Shown here: piece after piece, positions 8,470-15,428 of the stretch | How the letters are laid out: each line of letters starts with the position of its first letter | Position numbering within the stretch: the stretch's first letter is position 1 | NCBI GenBank assembly: GCA_035551935.1 | Contig: DASZMJ010000234.1 | Span: forward strand, 1 to 25,415 | Length of the DNA: 25,415 nt | Direction of reading: 5' to 3' | Origin: DASZMJ01 sp035551935 | GTDB lineage: Bacteria; Planctomycetota; Planctomycetia; Isosphaerales; Isosphaeraceae | The notes under the pieces: generated by a model | What the model was told of the DNA's origin: nothing | The model's database searches: none | What the model saw: only the letters and a program-made list of their open reading frames with translations | Translations under genes and position numbers: made by a program

Positions 8470-8493
8470 AGAGGTCGACTCGTGCCCATGCCT

Positions 8494-8515
8494 CGACCCG
8501 CGGGCGGACGGGTCG
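8494..8515. promoter_or_regulatory. Intercistronic hairpin between tolC-like and hlyD-like genes
   Basis: CGACCCG (8494-8500) and CGGGTCG (8509-8515) pair perfectly around an 8-nt loop, inside the 94-bp gap of the efflux operon. It could stabilise or partly terminate the upstream message. Just beside it TTGCAAA occurs twice as direct repeats (8523-8529 and 8541-8547). Confidence 0.4.
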
Positions 8516-8563
8516 CGGAGTCTTGCAAAGTCGTAGAGATTTGCAAACCCCGTGCCTTGTCCC

Positions 8564-9982
8564 TCAGATGTCTCCGACGGCGCGGCGGAGGCGGAAGAAG
8601 GCGCGGGCGGTGTCGTAGTTGGCGTCGTAGAGGTTCGTCAAGGCCTGGACGCGGCGGGTCTCGGCGTCGAGGACCTCGGTATACGTGCTGAGCTGCTGGC
8701 GATAGCGGTCGGTGACGACGTTGAGGTTCTCCTCGGCCAATGCGATCGCGGCCTTGGCGACGGCCAGGCGGCGGCGGGCCTCGTCGAGGTCGAGCCAGCG
8801 GGTGCGGACCTGGAGCGCGATGTCGGCCGCGGCGTCGGCGCGACGCTTCAAGGCGGCCGACTCCTGGAACCGCAGGCCGGCGGCGCGGCGTCGCGAGGCG
8901 CCGCCGTCGGAGAGGTTCCAGGTCAGCAGGAACGTCGCGGCGCCGATGCCCTGGGGGAGCTGGCGTTCGTTGCCGAGGTAGACGAACGCGCCGTTGAAGC
9001 TGAGCACGGGACGGATGTTGCCGAGCGTCGCCGCGGCCTGGGCGTCGAGGGCCCGGGCCTGCTCGACGAAGCCGGCCAGCTCGGGCCGGGCCCGCAGGGC
9101 CAACGCGGTCAGGTCGCGGACCTCGCCCTCGCCCGCCGCCGTGATCCCCGGCGCCGCGCCCGCGGCCAAGGCGTCGAGGTCGAGCCGCGCGGCGGGGATG
9201 TTGATGTCGATCTCCGTGAGGTCCGCCGTCGCGGTCAACGGGCGGCAGACGTAGCGGTTGTACGTCGCCCAGGCGGCGGTCAGCGCGTTGCGGGCCTGGA
9301 TCTCGCGGACGCGGGCGTTGGCCAGCGAGACCTCGGCCGCCAGCTCGTCGCTGCGGATGGCCAGCCCTTGCTCGCGGCGGTTGATCACGTCGCGGGCGAA
9401 CGCCACGAGTCGCACCACATCGCTCCGCGCCACCTCGAGCTGCCGCCGCGCCCGCAGGACGCCGATGTACGCCTCGGCGACCGTCAGCTTCAGGTCCAGG
9501 GCCGATCGGGAGACCTCGGTCTGCTGCGCACTCTGCTGGTGCCGGGCGGCGTCGATGTTCTGGCGGATGCGGCCGAACGTGTAGATCGGCACGGTCGCAT
9601 ACGTCACCGAGAACGGGAAGTCCGTCTGGCCGCTCCCCAGGATCGGGAACGCCCCGGGCAGCGCGGCGCCGAGCCCACCGGCACCGGCGCCCGTGGCGGC
9701 CGCCGGGAGGACCCCCTTCGTGGAGATCGCGGGCGAGTTGCTCAGGAACGAGTTGAACGTGAAGTTGCTGACCTGTGGCAGCCGCGCCGACCGCGCCGCG
9801 GCGGCATTCCGCTCGGCCGAGCCGACCTGCGCCTGCTGCGCCTGCAAGCCCTGGTTGACCCGCAGCGCGATGCCCCAGGCGTCGCGCAGGTCCTCGGCCC
9901 CGGCATTGCCGGGTGCGAGGGCGACCGCCCAGGCCGCCGCCGTGGCCGCGAGCGCGGCCCGGCCCATCGAGAGCCTCGACAT
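8564..9982 (-). CDS. TolC-family outer membrane efflux protein
   Basis: Outer-membrane channel subunit (472 aa), close to the usual TolC/OprM size. It has a signal peptide (RAALAATAAAWAVALAPGNAGA, cleavage near NAGA/ED). Two related halves follow, each a helical hairpin plus barrel strands. Telling segments are LRDAWGIALRVNQGLQAQQAQ at the start of half one, a TYATVPIYTFGRIRQNIDAA strand-helix junction, and LTWNLSDGGASRRRAAGLR at the matching place of half two. The latter two are classic OEP repeats. A Gly/Ala/Pro insertion sits in the first barrel segment. I chose the ATG at 9982 because GGAGGGGAGGAGG lies directly upstream; a longer reading from 10135 adds a non-signal Pro-rich stretch. It is the first gene of the tolC-hlyD-MFS operon. 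Confidence 0.94.
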   Translation of the reverse strand: MSRLSMGRAALAATAAAWAVALAPGNAGAEDLRDAWGIALRVNQGLQAQQAQVGSAERNAAAARSARLPQVSNFTFNSFLSNSPAISTKGVLPAAATGAGAGGLGAALPGAFPILGSGQTDFPFSVTYATVPIYTFGRIRQNIDAARHQQSAQQTEVSRSALDLKLTVAEAYIGVLRARRQLEVARSDVVRLVAFARDVINRREQGLAIRSDELAAEVSLANARVREIQARNALTAAWATYNRYVCRPLTATADLTEIDINIPAARLDLDALAAGAAPGITAAGEGEVRDLTALALRARPELAGFVEQARALDAQAAATLGNIRPVLSFNGAFVYLGNERQLPQGIGAATFLLTWNLSDGGASRRRAAGLRFQESAALKRRADAAADIALQVRTRWLDLDEARRRLAVAKAAIALAEENLNVVTDRYRQQLSTYTEVLDAETRRVQALTNLYDANYDTARAFFRLRRAVGDI

Positions 9983-10049
9983 GCGGCCTCCTCCCCTCCC
10001 TGGCGGCCCGACCCCGGCCCTCCTGGGCGACTCGTGGGGTGCGGCCTCG

Positions 10050-10072
10050 CCGACGACGCCGACGGTCGTCGG
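10050..10072. promoter_or_regulatory. Inverted repeat upstream of the efflux operon, candidate operator
   Basis: CCGACGAC (10050-10057) and GTCGTCGG (10065-10072) are perfect inverted repeats with a 7-nt spacer, about 70 bp upstream of the TolC-like start and inside the 194-bp gap after the GH3 gene. The spacing suits a dimeric repressor, but no regulator gene is adjacent. It could also just be a GC hairpin. Confidence 0.35.
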
Positions 10073-10176
10073 AACGTCCTTAGCCATCGGCCAGACCCGA
10101 GCCGGCGGTTGACGCCCCGAGGGCCTTGCCGGCATCCCCCCTCATCACGACCCGCGCGACCCGCCCAGCCCGAACC

Positions 10177-11778
10177 TCAAGCCCCTGCGCCCGGCGGCAA
10201 TTCCCGCACAACCCGCCCATCGCCGCGGAGCCGGGCGAGGAGGTCGGCGGTCAAGGTGCCGGTGTTGTCCATGCGGGGGACCTTGTGCTGGCCGCCGAAC
10301 TTCCCGCGGGCCTTCATCCAGGCGTCGAAACCCCCGGGCCGGGCCTCGACCATCGCCGGCAACGGCAGCCCGACACCCTCCGCGCGATGCGCCAGGTAGT
10401 CCGCGTTGCGACGGCCGAGGTCCGCGTCGAGCGCGGCGCGGAACGCGGCGAGATCGGCGGGAGGATTCAAGAATTCGAGGATGTACTGATGATATCCCAA
10501 CGCCCCGGCGAACACGGGGCCGACGTGCCAGTCGCGGACGTTCGCGCCGGTCGCGGCCGAGGCGGCGGCGACGGCCCCCTCGACCTCCTCGCTGATGAGG
10601 TGCTCGCCGAAGGCCGAGAGCGTGTACTTCGTCCGCCCCGTGAACGTCAGCAGCGGCGGCGACAGCGACTCGAATCGCACCGTGTCGCCGATGACGTGGG
10701 ACCACAGGCCCGCGCACGTCGACACGACGATGGCGTAATGGATGCCGACCTGAACGTTTCCCAGCCAGTGTCGCGCCGGCCGGGGCGATTCGAGGTCGGC
10801 GACGGGGACGAACTCGTAGAAGATGCCGTGGTCGAAGACGAGCCGGAGGAGGTCCGTCGCCGGGTCGCCGAAGGCGACGAAGCCCTCGGAGCAGGGATAC
10901 GTCTCCTGGAGTCGGATGCGGTCGTCGCCGAGCACGGCGCGGAAGGATTCGCGATACGGGTCGAACTTGACGCCGCCGTGGACGACGACCTCCAGGGTCG
11001 GCCAGACCTCGGCGATCGTGTCCTTGTTGCTGAGGTCGAGCAGGCGCCGGAAGAGCATGAGGAGCCAGCTCGGCACGCCGCCGATGAGCGTGATCGGCAG
11101 CCTCAGGCCCTGCTCGGCGAGCCGGGCGAGCTTCGTCTCCCAGTCGGCTTCGAGGGCGAGTTCCAGGGGCGGGAACGTGTACGGCCGGAGCCAGGGGCTG
11201 ACGCGGATCGCGGCGATGCCGCTGAGGTCCCCCTGCTCGACGCCGGGCGCCGGCCGCTCGAGGGCCGTCGAGCCGCCGAGGAAGAAGAGGCGGCCGCGGA
11301 AGAGGCGCGAGTCGGGCCGGTTCGCCAGGTGGTACGCCACCATCGTCTTCGACGCCTTCAGGTTCGACGCGACCATCTCCCTCGAGACGGGGATGTACTT
11401 CGTCGCCCCCTGCGTCGTGCCGCTGGTCAGGGCCAGGTACGGGATGCGCCCCGGCCAGGTCAGGTCGTCGAAGATCGGGTACTGGTCCTGGAGATACTGT
11501 CGCCACAACTCTTCATAGGTTCGCAGCGGCACCTTTTTCTGATAATCGTCGACCGAGCCGATGCCGCCGAAGTCGTGGTCGCGGCCGAAGCGGGTCGCGC
11601 GGGCGCGGCGGACGAGGCCGAGGAGGGTCCGCCGCTGGACCTCGACCGGGTCGCTCTGTTCCAGTCGGGCCACCCGACGCCGTGCGAACGCGTGGAAGCC
11701 CGAATTGACCGCCGCGCGCACCGGGCCGGCGCCGGCGAGGAGGGGGATCGGGCCGGACTCGACGGCGGCCGGGGACAT
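10177..11778 (-). CDS. GH3 auxin-responsive-promoter family protein (acyl-acid amido synthetase)
   Basis: Adenylate-forming enzyme (533 aa) of the ANL superfamily. Plant GH3 enzymes activate an acyl acid as acyl-AMP and join it to an amino acid; the bacterial substrates are mostly unknown. Motifs: LTSGTTQGATKYIPVS is the ATP-binding loop, PSWLLMLFRRLLDLSNKD is a conserved helix, and LQETYPCSEGFVAFGD carries the second nucleotide motif. LLTFTGRTKYTLSAFGEHLISEEVE contains the hinge and C-terminal domain start, and MKARGKFGGQHKVPRM is the typical C-terminal end. The start ATG (11776-11778) directly abuts the TGA of the methyltransferase gene, so translation is coupled. It is the last gene of the hydrolase-methyltransferase-GH3 unit. 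Confidence 0.92.
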   Translation of the reverse strand: MSPAAVESGPIPLLAGAGPVRAAVNSGFHAFARRRVARLEQSDPVEVQRRTLLGLVRRARATRFGRDHDFGGIGSVDDYQKKVPLRTYEELWRQYLQDQYPIFDDLTWPGRIPYLALTSGTTQGATKYIPVSREMVASNLKASKTMVAYHLANRPDSRLFRGRLFFLGGSTALERPAPGVEQGDLSGIAAIRVSPWLRPYTFPPLELALEADWETKLARLAEQGLRLPITLIGGVPSWLLMLFRRLLDLSNKDTIAEVWPTLEVVVHGGVKFDPYRESFRAVLGDDRIRLQETYPCSEGFVAFGDPATDLLRLVFDHGIFYEFVPVADLESPRPARHWLGNVQVGIHYAIVVSTCAGLWSHVIGDTVRFESLSPPLLTFTGRTKYTLSAFGEHLISEEVEGAVAAASAATGANVRDWHVGPVFAGALGYHQYILEFLNPPADLAAFRAALDADLGRRNADYLAHRAEGVGLPLPAMVEARPGGFDAWMKARGKFGGQHKVPRMDNTGTLTADLLARLRGDGRVVRELPPGAGA

Positions 11779-12357
11779 TCAGGCGACGTCCTTGACCCCC
11801 CGGCAGATGTAGGCGCCCGCGGGGGGGAAGTTGCGGGGCTCGAACAGGAACTTCACGTCCTTGAAGTACTTCCGATAGAGCCGCTTGTAGACCCAGGGCA
11901 GCTCGGTGATCTGGTTGTACGTCCCCTCGGGCGTGAGCACCCGCTTCACGACGCGGAAGAGGTCGCGCTGGAGGTCGCGCGAGAACGAGGGGACGGGCAG
12001 GCCCGAGATCAGGTAGTCGGCGCGGTCGATCCCGCGTTGCGCGAGGATCTCGGCCAGGTCGCGCGCGTCACCCTCGACCACGTCGAAGTTCGGCCGGCCC
12101 GCGAACCGCTCGCGCAAGAGCCGCGCGAAGTCGGCGTCACGCTCCAGGACGATGACCTTGCAGTCGGGATGGGCCTTCTCCGCCAGCACCTTCGTGATCG
12201 GCCCGGTCCCCGCCCCCAGCTCGACGATCACCCGCGCCCGCGGCCAGTCCACGTTGCGGACCGTCGCCTCGGAGAGCCACCGGCTGCTCGGCGCCAGGCT
12301 CGCGATCTTCGTCCCGTGCCGGAGGAACTTGCCGAGGAAGAGAAAGAAATCGCTCAT
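11779..12357 (-). CDS. Class I SAM methyltransferase, PmtA-like (phospholipid or amino-lipid N-methyltransferase)
   Basis: Short methyltransferase (192 aa) with an intact SAM-binding motif I (VELGAGTGPITKVL, 45-58), an acidic end of strand 2 (VIVLERDADF) and motif II (FDVVEGDARDL). The N-terminal LRHGTKIASLAPSSRWLSE, an amphipathic helix followed by APSSR, is the hallmark of the PmtA-type phosphatidylethanolamine N-methyltransferases and their relatives, which sit at the inner face of the membrane. An ornithine-lipid methyltransferase (OlsG) of this general type is known from Singulisphaera acidiphila; I cannot tell whether this is its orthologue. The ATG at 12357 has no clear ribosome site and lies right beside a repeat element. 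It is flanked by an alpha/beta hydrolase and a GH3 synthetase in one transcription unit. Confidence 0.85.
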   Translation of the reverse strand: MSDFFLFLGKFLRHGTKIASLAPSSRWLSEATVRNVDWPRARVIVELGAGTGPITKVLAEKAHPDCKVIVLERDADFARLLRERFAGRPNFDVVEGDARDLAEILAQRGIDRADYLISGLPVPSFSRDLQRDLFRVVKRVLTPEGTYNQITELPWVYKRLYRKYFKDVKFLFEPRNFPPAGAYICRGVKDVA

Positions 12358-12361
12358 GGAA

Positions 12362-12465
12362 GAGGTTTGCCACGGAGATCACAGGGGACACAGAGGAAGA
12401 AAGAAAGAATCCCGGTTTCCTTAGATTTGTTCTTTCTGTACTCTCTGCGTCCTCTGTGGCACGAA
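12362..12465. repeat. Two facing copies of a GCCAC-(A/G)GAG...CACAGAG-type repeat (imperfect inverted repeat)
   Basis: On the plus strand 12370-12405 reads GCCACGGAGATCACAGGGGA then CACAGAGGAAGAAAGAAAG. On the opposite strand from 12462 down to about 12425 a related unit reads GCCACAGAGGACGCAGAGAG then TACAGAAAGAAC. The two face each other and can fold into an imperfect hairpin of about 35 bp. The right-hand copy supplies the last ~14 codons of the alpha/beta hydrolase; the left-hand copy occupies the leader of the methyltransferase gene. Similar CACAGAGG repeats are, as I recall, widespread in planctomycete and some other genomes. Confidence 0.7.
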
Positions 12466-13302
12466 TCTCTTCGGCCTCAAGAATCGGGAGGGTTCGAGCG
12501 CGGGGGGGATGGCCTTGAGCTTGTCGCGGAGGAAGCGGTGGACGAGCTGGTTGACGAGTCGGGCCTTCTCGATCTGGGGGGCGTGGCCGCACTTGGGGAT
12601 GACGACCTGCCGGGCGCGGAGCATCCGGTCGGCGGCGCGGATCGAGCCGGGGACGTCGGAGATGACGTGGTCGTTCTCGCCCCAGATCGCCAGGCACGGG
12701 TGCGGCACGCGCTCCAGCAGCGGCGCGACCGAGTGGCCGACGGTGCCGCGGAGGGTCCGCACGACCCCCTTCTTCCATGTCCGGTCCTGGAACTTCCGCT
12801 CGATGGCGGCGATCAGGTCGTCGGTGGCGAAGTGGCCGCGGTGGAAGACCGACTTGACGAGGGTGTCGTACTGGCTGCGACGGACGCCTTCCATCATCGG
12901 CAGGTTCTCGTCGCCGTGCAGGCCCGAGGGGCAGAGCAAGACGAGCTTGTCCACCTTCTCCGGGTGTCGGACGGCATACGTGAGGATGACCTGGCCGCCG
13001 AGGCTGGAGCCGACGAGGTGATACGGCGGGTTCTGCACGAACTCGTCGAGGTAGACCTCGAGGCGGTCGGTCAGGTAATCGACCGTGACCTCACCGCCGG
13101 CGTCGAGGTGGCGGTGCAGGGCCTCGCCGTTGTAGACGAGCAGCTCGGGCACCTTGACGTCGAAGTGTCGCGACCAGTGCGCGCGGTTGGCGAACCAGCT
13201 CTCGGCCTGCTCGGCCAGGCCGTTGACCAGCACCAGCGGCGCCGGCCGGCGATACGAGCGGACCAGCCGGATCTCGAAGAACTTCCGCACGTTGGGATTC
13301 AT
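12421..13302 (-). CDS. Alpha/beta hydrolase
   Basis: Protein of 293 aa with the alpha/beta-hydrolase triad: Ser100 in the nucleophile elbow GSSLGG, Asp211 in WGENDHVIS and His240 in CGHAPQIEKA. The oxyanion-hole strand reads LVLVNGLAEQAESWF, with NG in place of the usual HG. No signal peptide, so probably cytoplasmic; esterase, thioesterase or acyl transfer are all possible. I chose the ATG at 13302 (GGGAG about 10 nt upstream). A longer reading to 13488 adds Arg/Gly-rich sequence crossing the likely promoter. The last residues FVPQRTQRVQKEQI are encoded by a dispersed-type repeat and replace or extend the natural C-terminus. First gene of the unit with the methyltransferase (63 bp away) and GH3 genes. 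Confidence 0.9.
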   Translation of the reverse strand: MNPNVRKFFEIRLVRSYRRPAPLVLVNGLAEQAESWFANRAHWSRHFDVKVPELLVYNGEALHRHLDAGGEVTVDYLTDRLEVYLDEFVQNPPYHLVGSSLGGQVILTYAVRHPEKVDKLVLLCPSGLHGDENLPMMEGVRRSQYDTLVKSVFHRGHFATDDLIAAIERKFQDRTWKKGVVRTLRGTVGHSVAPLLERVPHPCLAIWGENDHVISDVPGSIRAADRMLRARQVVIPKCGHAPQIEKARLVNQLVHRFLRDKLKAIPPALEPSRFLRPKRFVPQRTQRVQKEQI

Positions 13303-13456
13303 CGTCGGCCGCGACTCCCATCCCGGTTGCCCGCCCGAAGGCCGCCGTCGCATCGGTCGTTGGGATTCGTGCGAAACAGCGCGGATGCACCCCCGCCCAC
13401 GTTTCTCGCGGGGTCCGCCCTCTTCGCCGCCCTCGCAACCCCCGGCGACGTCCCTA

Positions 13457-13465
13457 AAGATACCA
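13457..13465 (-). promoter_or_regulatory. Extended -10 promoter for the hydrolase-methyltransferase-GH3 unit
   Basis: The minus strand reads TGG then TATCTT (13457-13465), an extended -10 element, with a T/A-richer patch (AAAAAGGTTTGGTGCAAAAG) upstream. The -35 is weak. The leader would be about 150 nt. The 226-bp gap 13303-13528 holds nothing else I can support. Confidence 0.35.
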
Positions 13466-13528
13466 CCGCGCCGGCGCTTTTGCACCAAACCTTTTTCGGG
13501 GAGTCGGAGTGGACAAGTGACCTACCGC

Positions 13529-14380
13529 CTACGGCCCGGCGGTCATCCTCGCGATGCGAATCTTCAGGGCATTCAGGAGGTCGACGAGGTCTTGATGGAC
13601 GCGTTGATTGGAGGACTGCCACTGGGCGACGTCCTTCGCCAGGTCGATCAAAGCTTCCTTCGTTGAGGAACCAGGCTTGTGTCGAGTCCGGTTGCAGATG
13701 CGACTCTCGACGTCTCGGAAGATCTCCTTGCCGGCGAACTCCCACCGCCAATCCCCGTCCGTGATCCGACCTCGGGCGTTCGCGTGGGCCTCGGACAGGA
13801 GACTGTGGACGTCGGCCGCCGAGGTCTTTCCGATCTCATCGCCCAGCTTCTTGAACCAGGGAGATTCGATGATGTGTGCCAGGGCGCGAGGCTCATCGAT
13901 GTCGCAGGGAGGGTCCCTGATGAGATCATCCCGGAACCGATGTTTGACCTCTGCGACGACGTCTCGGCATGCGGCCCACCAGACGAGTCCATTGGCCCGC
14001 TCGGCCATGTAACCTTCGATCTGGTCCCGCGTCCTCCCGAGGTTGTTCGAGCGGCTGGCCTGGAGTGCCTCGGCGTCGAGCAAGTAGTTCTCGATCTCGT
14101 GGGCCGGCAGGACGAACGTCCGGAAAGTCTTCGTCTCCGACATCCACTCCGCCTTCCTCGGCAGCCCGAAATCCCGGTCGACCAGGCCGAAAACGTTCCG
14201 GAAGCCGGCGGCCTCGGCATCGTTGACGACCGAGCGGACCCCCTCGTTGCCGCCGGCGATGAAGAATGCGACGCTCGCGTCGCCCCAGAGGCCCGAGAGG
14301 TATTCTCGGGTGAGGTCGTCTTCGACCCAGAGGTTGATCGTCCCGCGATACAGTTCCGCCCGCGCGACGTCGCGTGGCAT
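13529..14380 (-). CDS. TOPRIM/DUF4435-like protein, candidate effector of an ATPase-TOPRIM defence module (AriB-like)
   Basis: Protein of 283 aa. Residues 15-30 read INLWVEDDLTREYLSG with a candidate TOPRIM Glu20. A central strand VFGLVDRDFG gives the paired acids Asp68-Arg-Asp70. FVLPAHEIENYLLDAEAL (89-106) has the acidic H-E-I-E-N-Y-L-L segment expected of DUF4435. TOPRIM acids bind metal for nucleic-acid cleavage. In PARIS the DUF4435 protein AriB is a tRNA-cleaving nuclease released by the ATPase AriA when a phage inhibitor is sensed. Here it starts 6 nt after the stop of an AAA-type ATPase, in the same order as ariA-ariB. Third positions are less GC-rich than in neighbouring genes, hinting at transfer. 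Alternatives are another OLD-like or retron-associated TOPRIM. Family membership is moderately sure; the exact function is inferred. Confidence 0.75.
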   Translation of the reverse strand: MPRDVARAELYRGTINLWVEDDLTREYLSGLWGDASVAFFIAGGNEGVRSVVNDAEAAGFRNVFGLVDRDFGLPRKAEWMSETKTFRTFVLPAHEIENYLLDAEALQASRSNNLGRTRDQIEGYMAERANGLVWWAACRDVVAEVKHRFRDDLIRDPPCDIDEPRALAHIIESPWFKKLGDEIGKTSAADVHSLLSEAHANARGRITDGDWRWEFAGKEIFRDVESRICNRTRHKPGSSTKEALIDLAKDVAQWQSSNQRVHQDLVDLLNALKIRIARMTAGP

Positions 14381-14386
14381 GATCGG

Positions 14387-15331
14387 TCAGACCTCGGCCC
14401 CCACGGGCCTCCAGAGCTTCGCTCGCGGGTCATCCTCGGGGACGAGGAAATGCCGCTCGTACGACCGCGCGGCGTCGTAGATCTCCGGCGAATGAGTGGC
14501 GACGATGAACTGTGCCACGGGCTGGAGACGGATCAAACTGCGCATGATCGGTCGGTGCCACTGCGGATCGAGGTGCAATTCGGGCTCGTCGATGAGAACG
14601 ATCCCCGGTCGTGACTGGTCGTGGGCCAGTCCCGCGAGGAACAGGAACAACTCCAATTGACCGGAACTCAGATAATCAATCTCCAAGCGAGTCCCGTCGG
14701 GCGGGATGAGGAAGACATCGAACCCTGCGCCTTCCGGCTCGGCCAAGTCGACGTCGAATCGGCCGCCGCAATCGGGGTAGAAGTCGCCCCATGATTTGTT
14801 GATATTATCGATCCAAATCGTGTAATTCGCGAGCAGCGATGGGTCGCTCGGCCGGAACCGGGCCCTCGTTGCCGAATCAACCAGCAGTCGCTTGATGGCC
14901 TTGAGACGATCGGCGTGCTCCTCTATGGCCGGACGGTCGGATGAGCCCAAGGTCGCGCCCACGGGACCTACGAGGGAGGTCGCCCTCGACGAAGGGTAAT
15001 ACAAGGATCGGTAATAGGGGAAGATGCCTGCGTTCGACGTCACGAGCAGAGTCCGGCTCACCCCGGCCGCCTCACCGACCGCACTGATCTCGTAGTTATC
15101 CGCCCCCTTGCGGATCGCCGGTCGACCCCACGGGCCGACCGCGCGCTCAGGGGCACCCAGAGCGATCAACGCCGCCTCGAGCACGGCCGTCTTGCCGGAG
15201 CCGTTCGGTCCGGCGAGGACGACGAGTTGATTGGGGCGTCCGTCGGGGCCGCGGAAATCGAGGTCGAGATGGTCGATTCCCCGGAAGTCCCGGATCGAGA
15301 GCGAGGTCAGGGCAACGGTCGGGGTGGCCAC
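14387..15331 (-). CDS. AAA15/AAA21-type (ABC/SMC-like) ATPase, candidate AriA-like sensor
   Basis: ATPase of 314 aa. LTSLSIRDFRGIDHLDLDF is the usual opening strand pair of RecF/OLD-like ATPases. Then come Walker A GPNGSGKT (41-48), signature LSSGQLELF (221-229), Walker B IVLIDEPELHL (244-254) and the switch His in VATHSPEIYDAA (~280). It has no zinc hook and only a short central helical insert, so it is smaller than SMC or full OLD proteins. It is also shorter than the PARIS AriA proteins I recall. I chose GTG 15331 (GAGGA 5 nt upstream); a TTG at 15382 would add 17 residues but its GAGGGG lies only 2-3 nt away. Followed after 6 nt by the TOPRIM gene, so the two form a two-gene operon. Third positions in 14660-14880 are noticeably A/T-richer than in adjacent genes. 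Confidence 0.88.
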   Translation of the reverse strand: MATPTVALTSLSIRDFRGIDHLDLDFRGPDGRPNQLVVLAGPNGSGKTAVLEAALIALGAPERAVGPWGRPAIRKGADNYEISAVGEAAGVSRTLLVTSNAGIFPYYRSLYYPSSRATSLVGPVGATLGSSDRPAIEEHADRLKAIKRLLVDSATRARFRPSDPSLLANYTIWIDNINKSWGDFYPDCGGRFDVDLAEPEGAGFDVFLIPPDGTRLEIDYLSSGQLELFLFLAGLAHDQSRPGIVLIDEPELHLDPQWHRPIMRSLIRLQPVAQFIVATHSPEIYDAARSYERHFLVPEDDPRAKLWRPVGAEV

Positions 15332-15428
15332 GGTCGTCCTCGCGAGCAGGCCGGGCCGGTCGATGGCCCGGAGGATCAGCAATTCCCCTCTAACCTATCA
15401 CAAGGGAAAGCCGGGGGCCATCGGAGGG

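Noticed and set aside
10126..13764. Plus-strand open frame of about 1200 codons opposite the GH3, methyltransferase and hydrolase genes
   Set aside because: It spans three well-supported genes and has no recognisable domain; antisense shadow.
13529..15331. Gabija (GajA/GajB) or a full-length OLD nuclease
   Set aside because: The ATPase and TOPRIM-like parts are separate genes and no UvrD-like helicase lies beside them.
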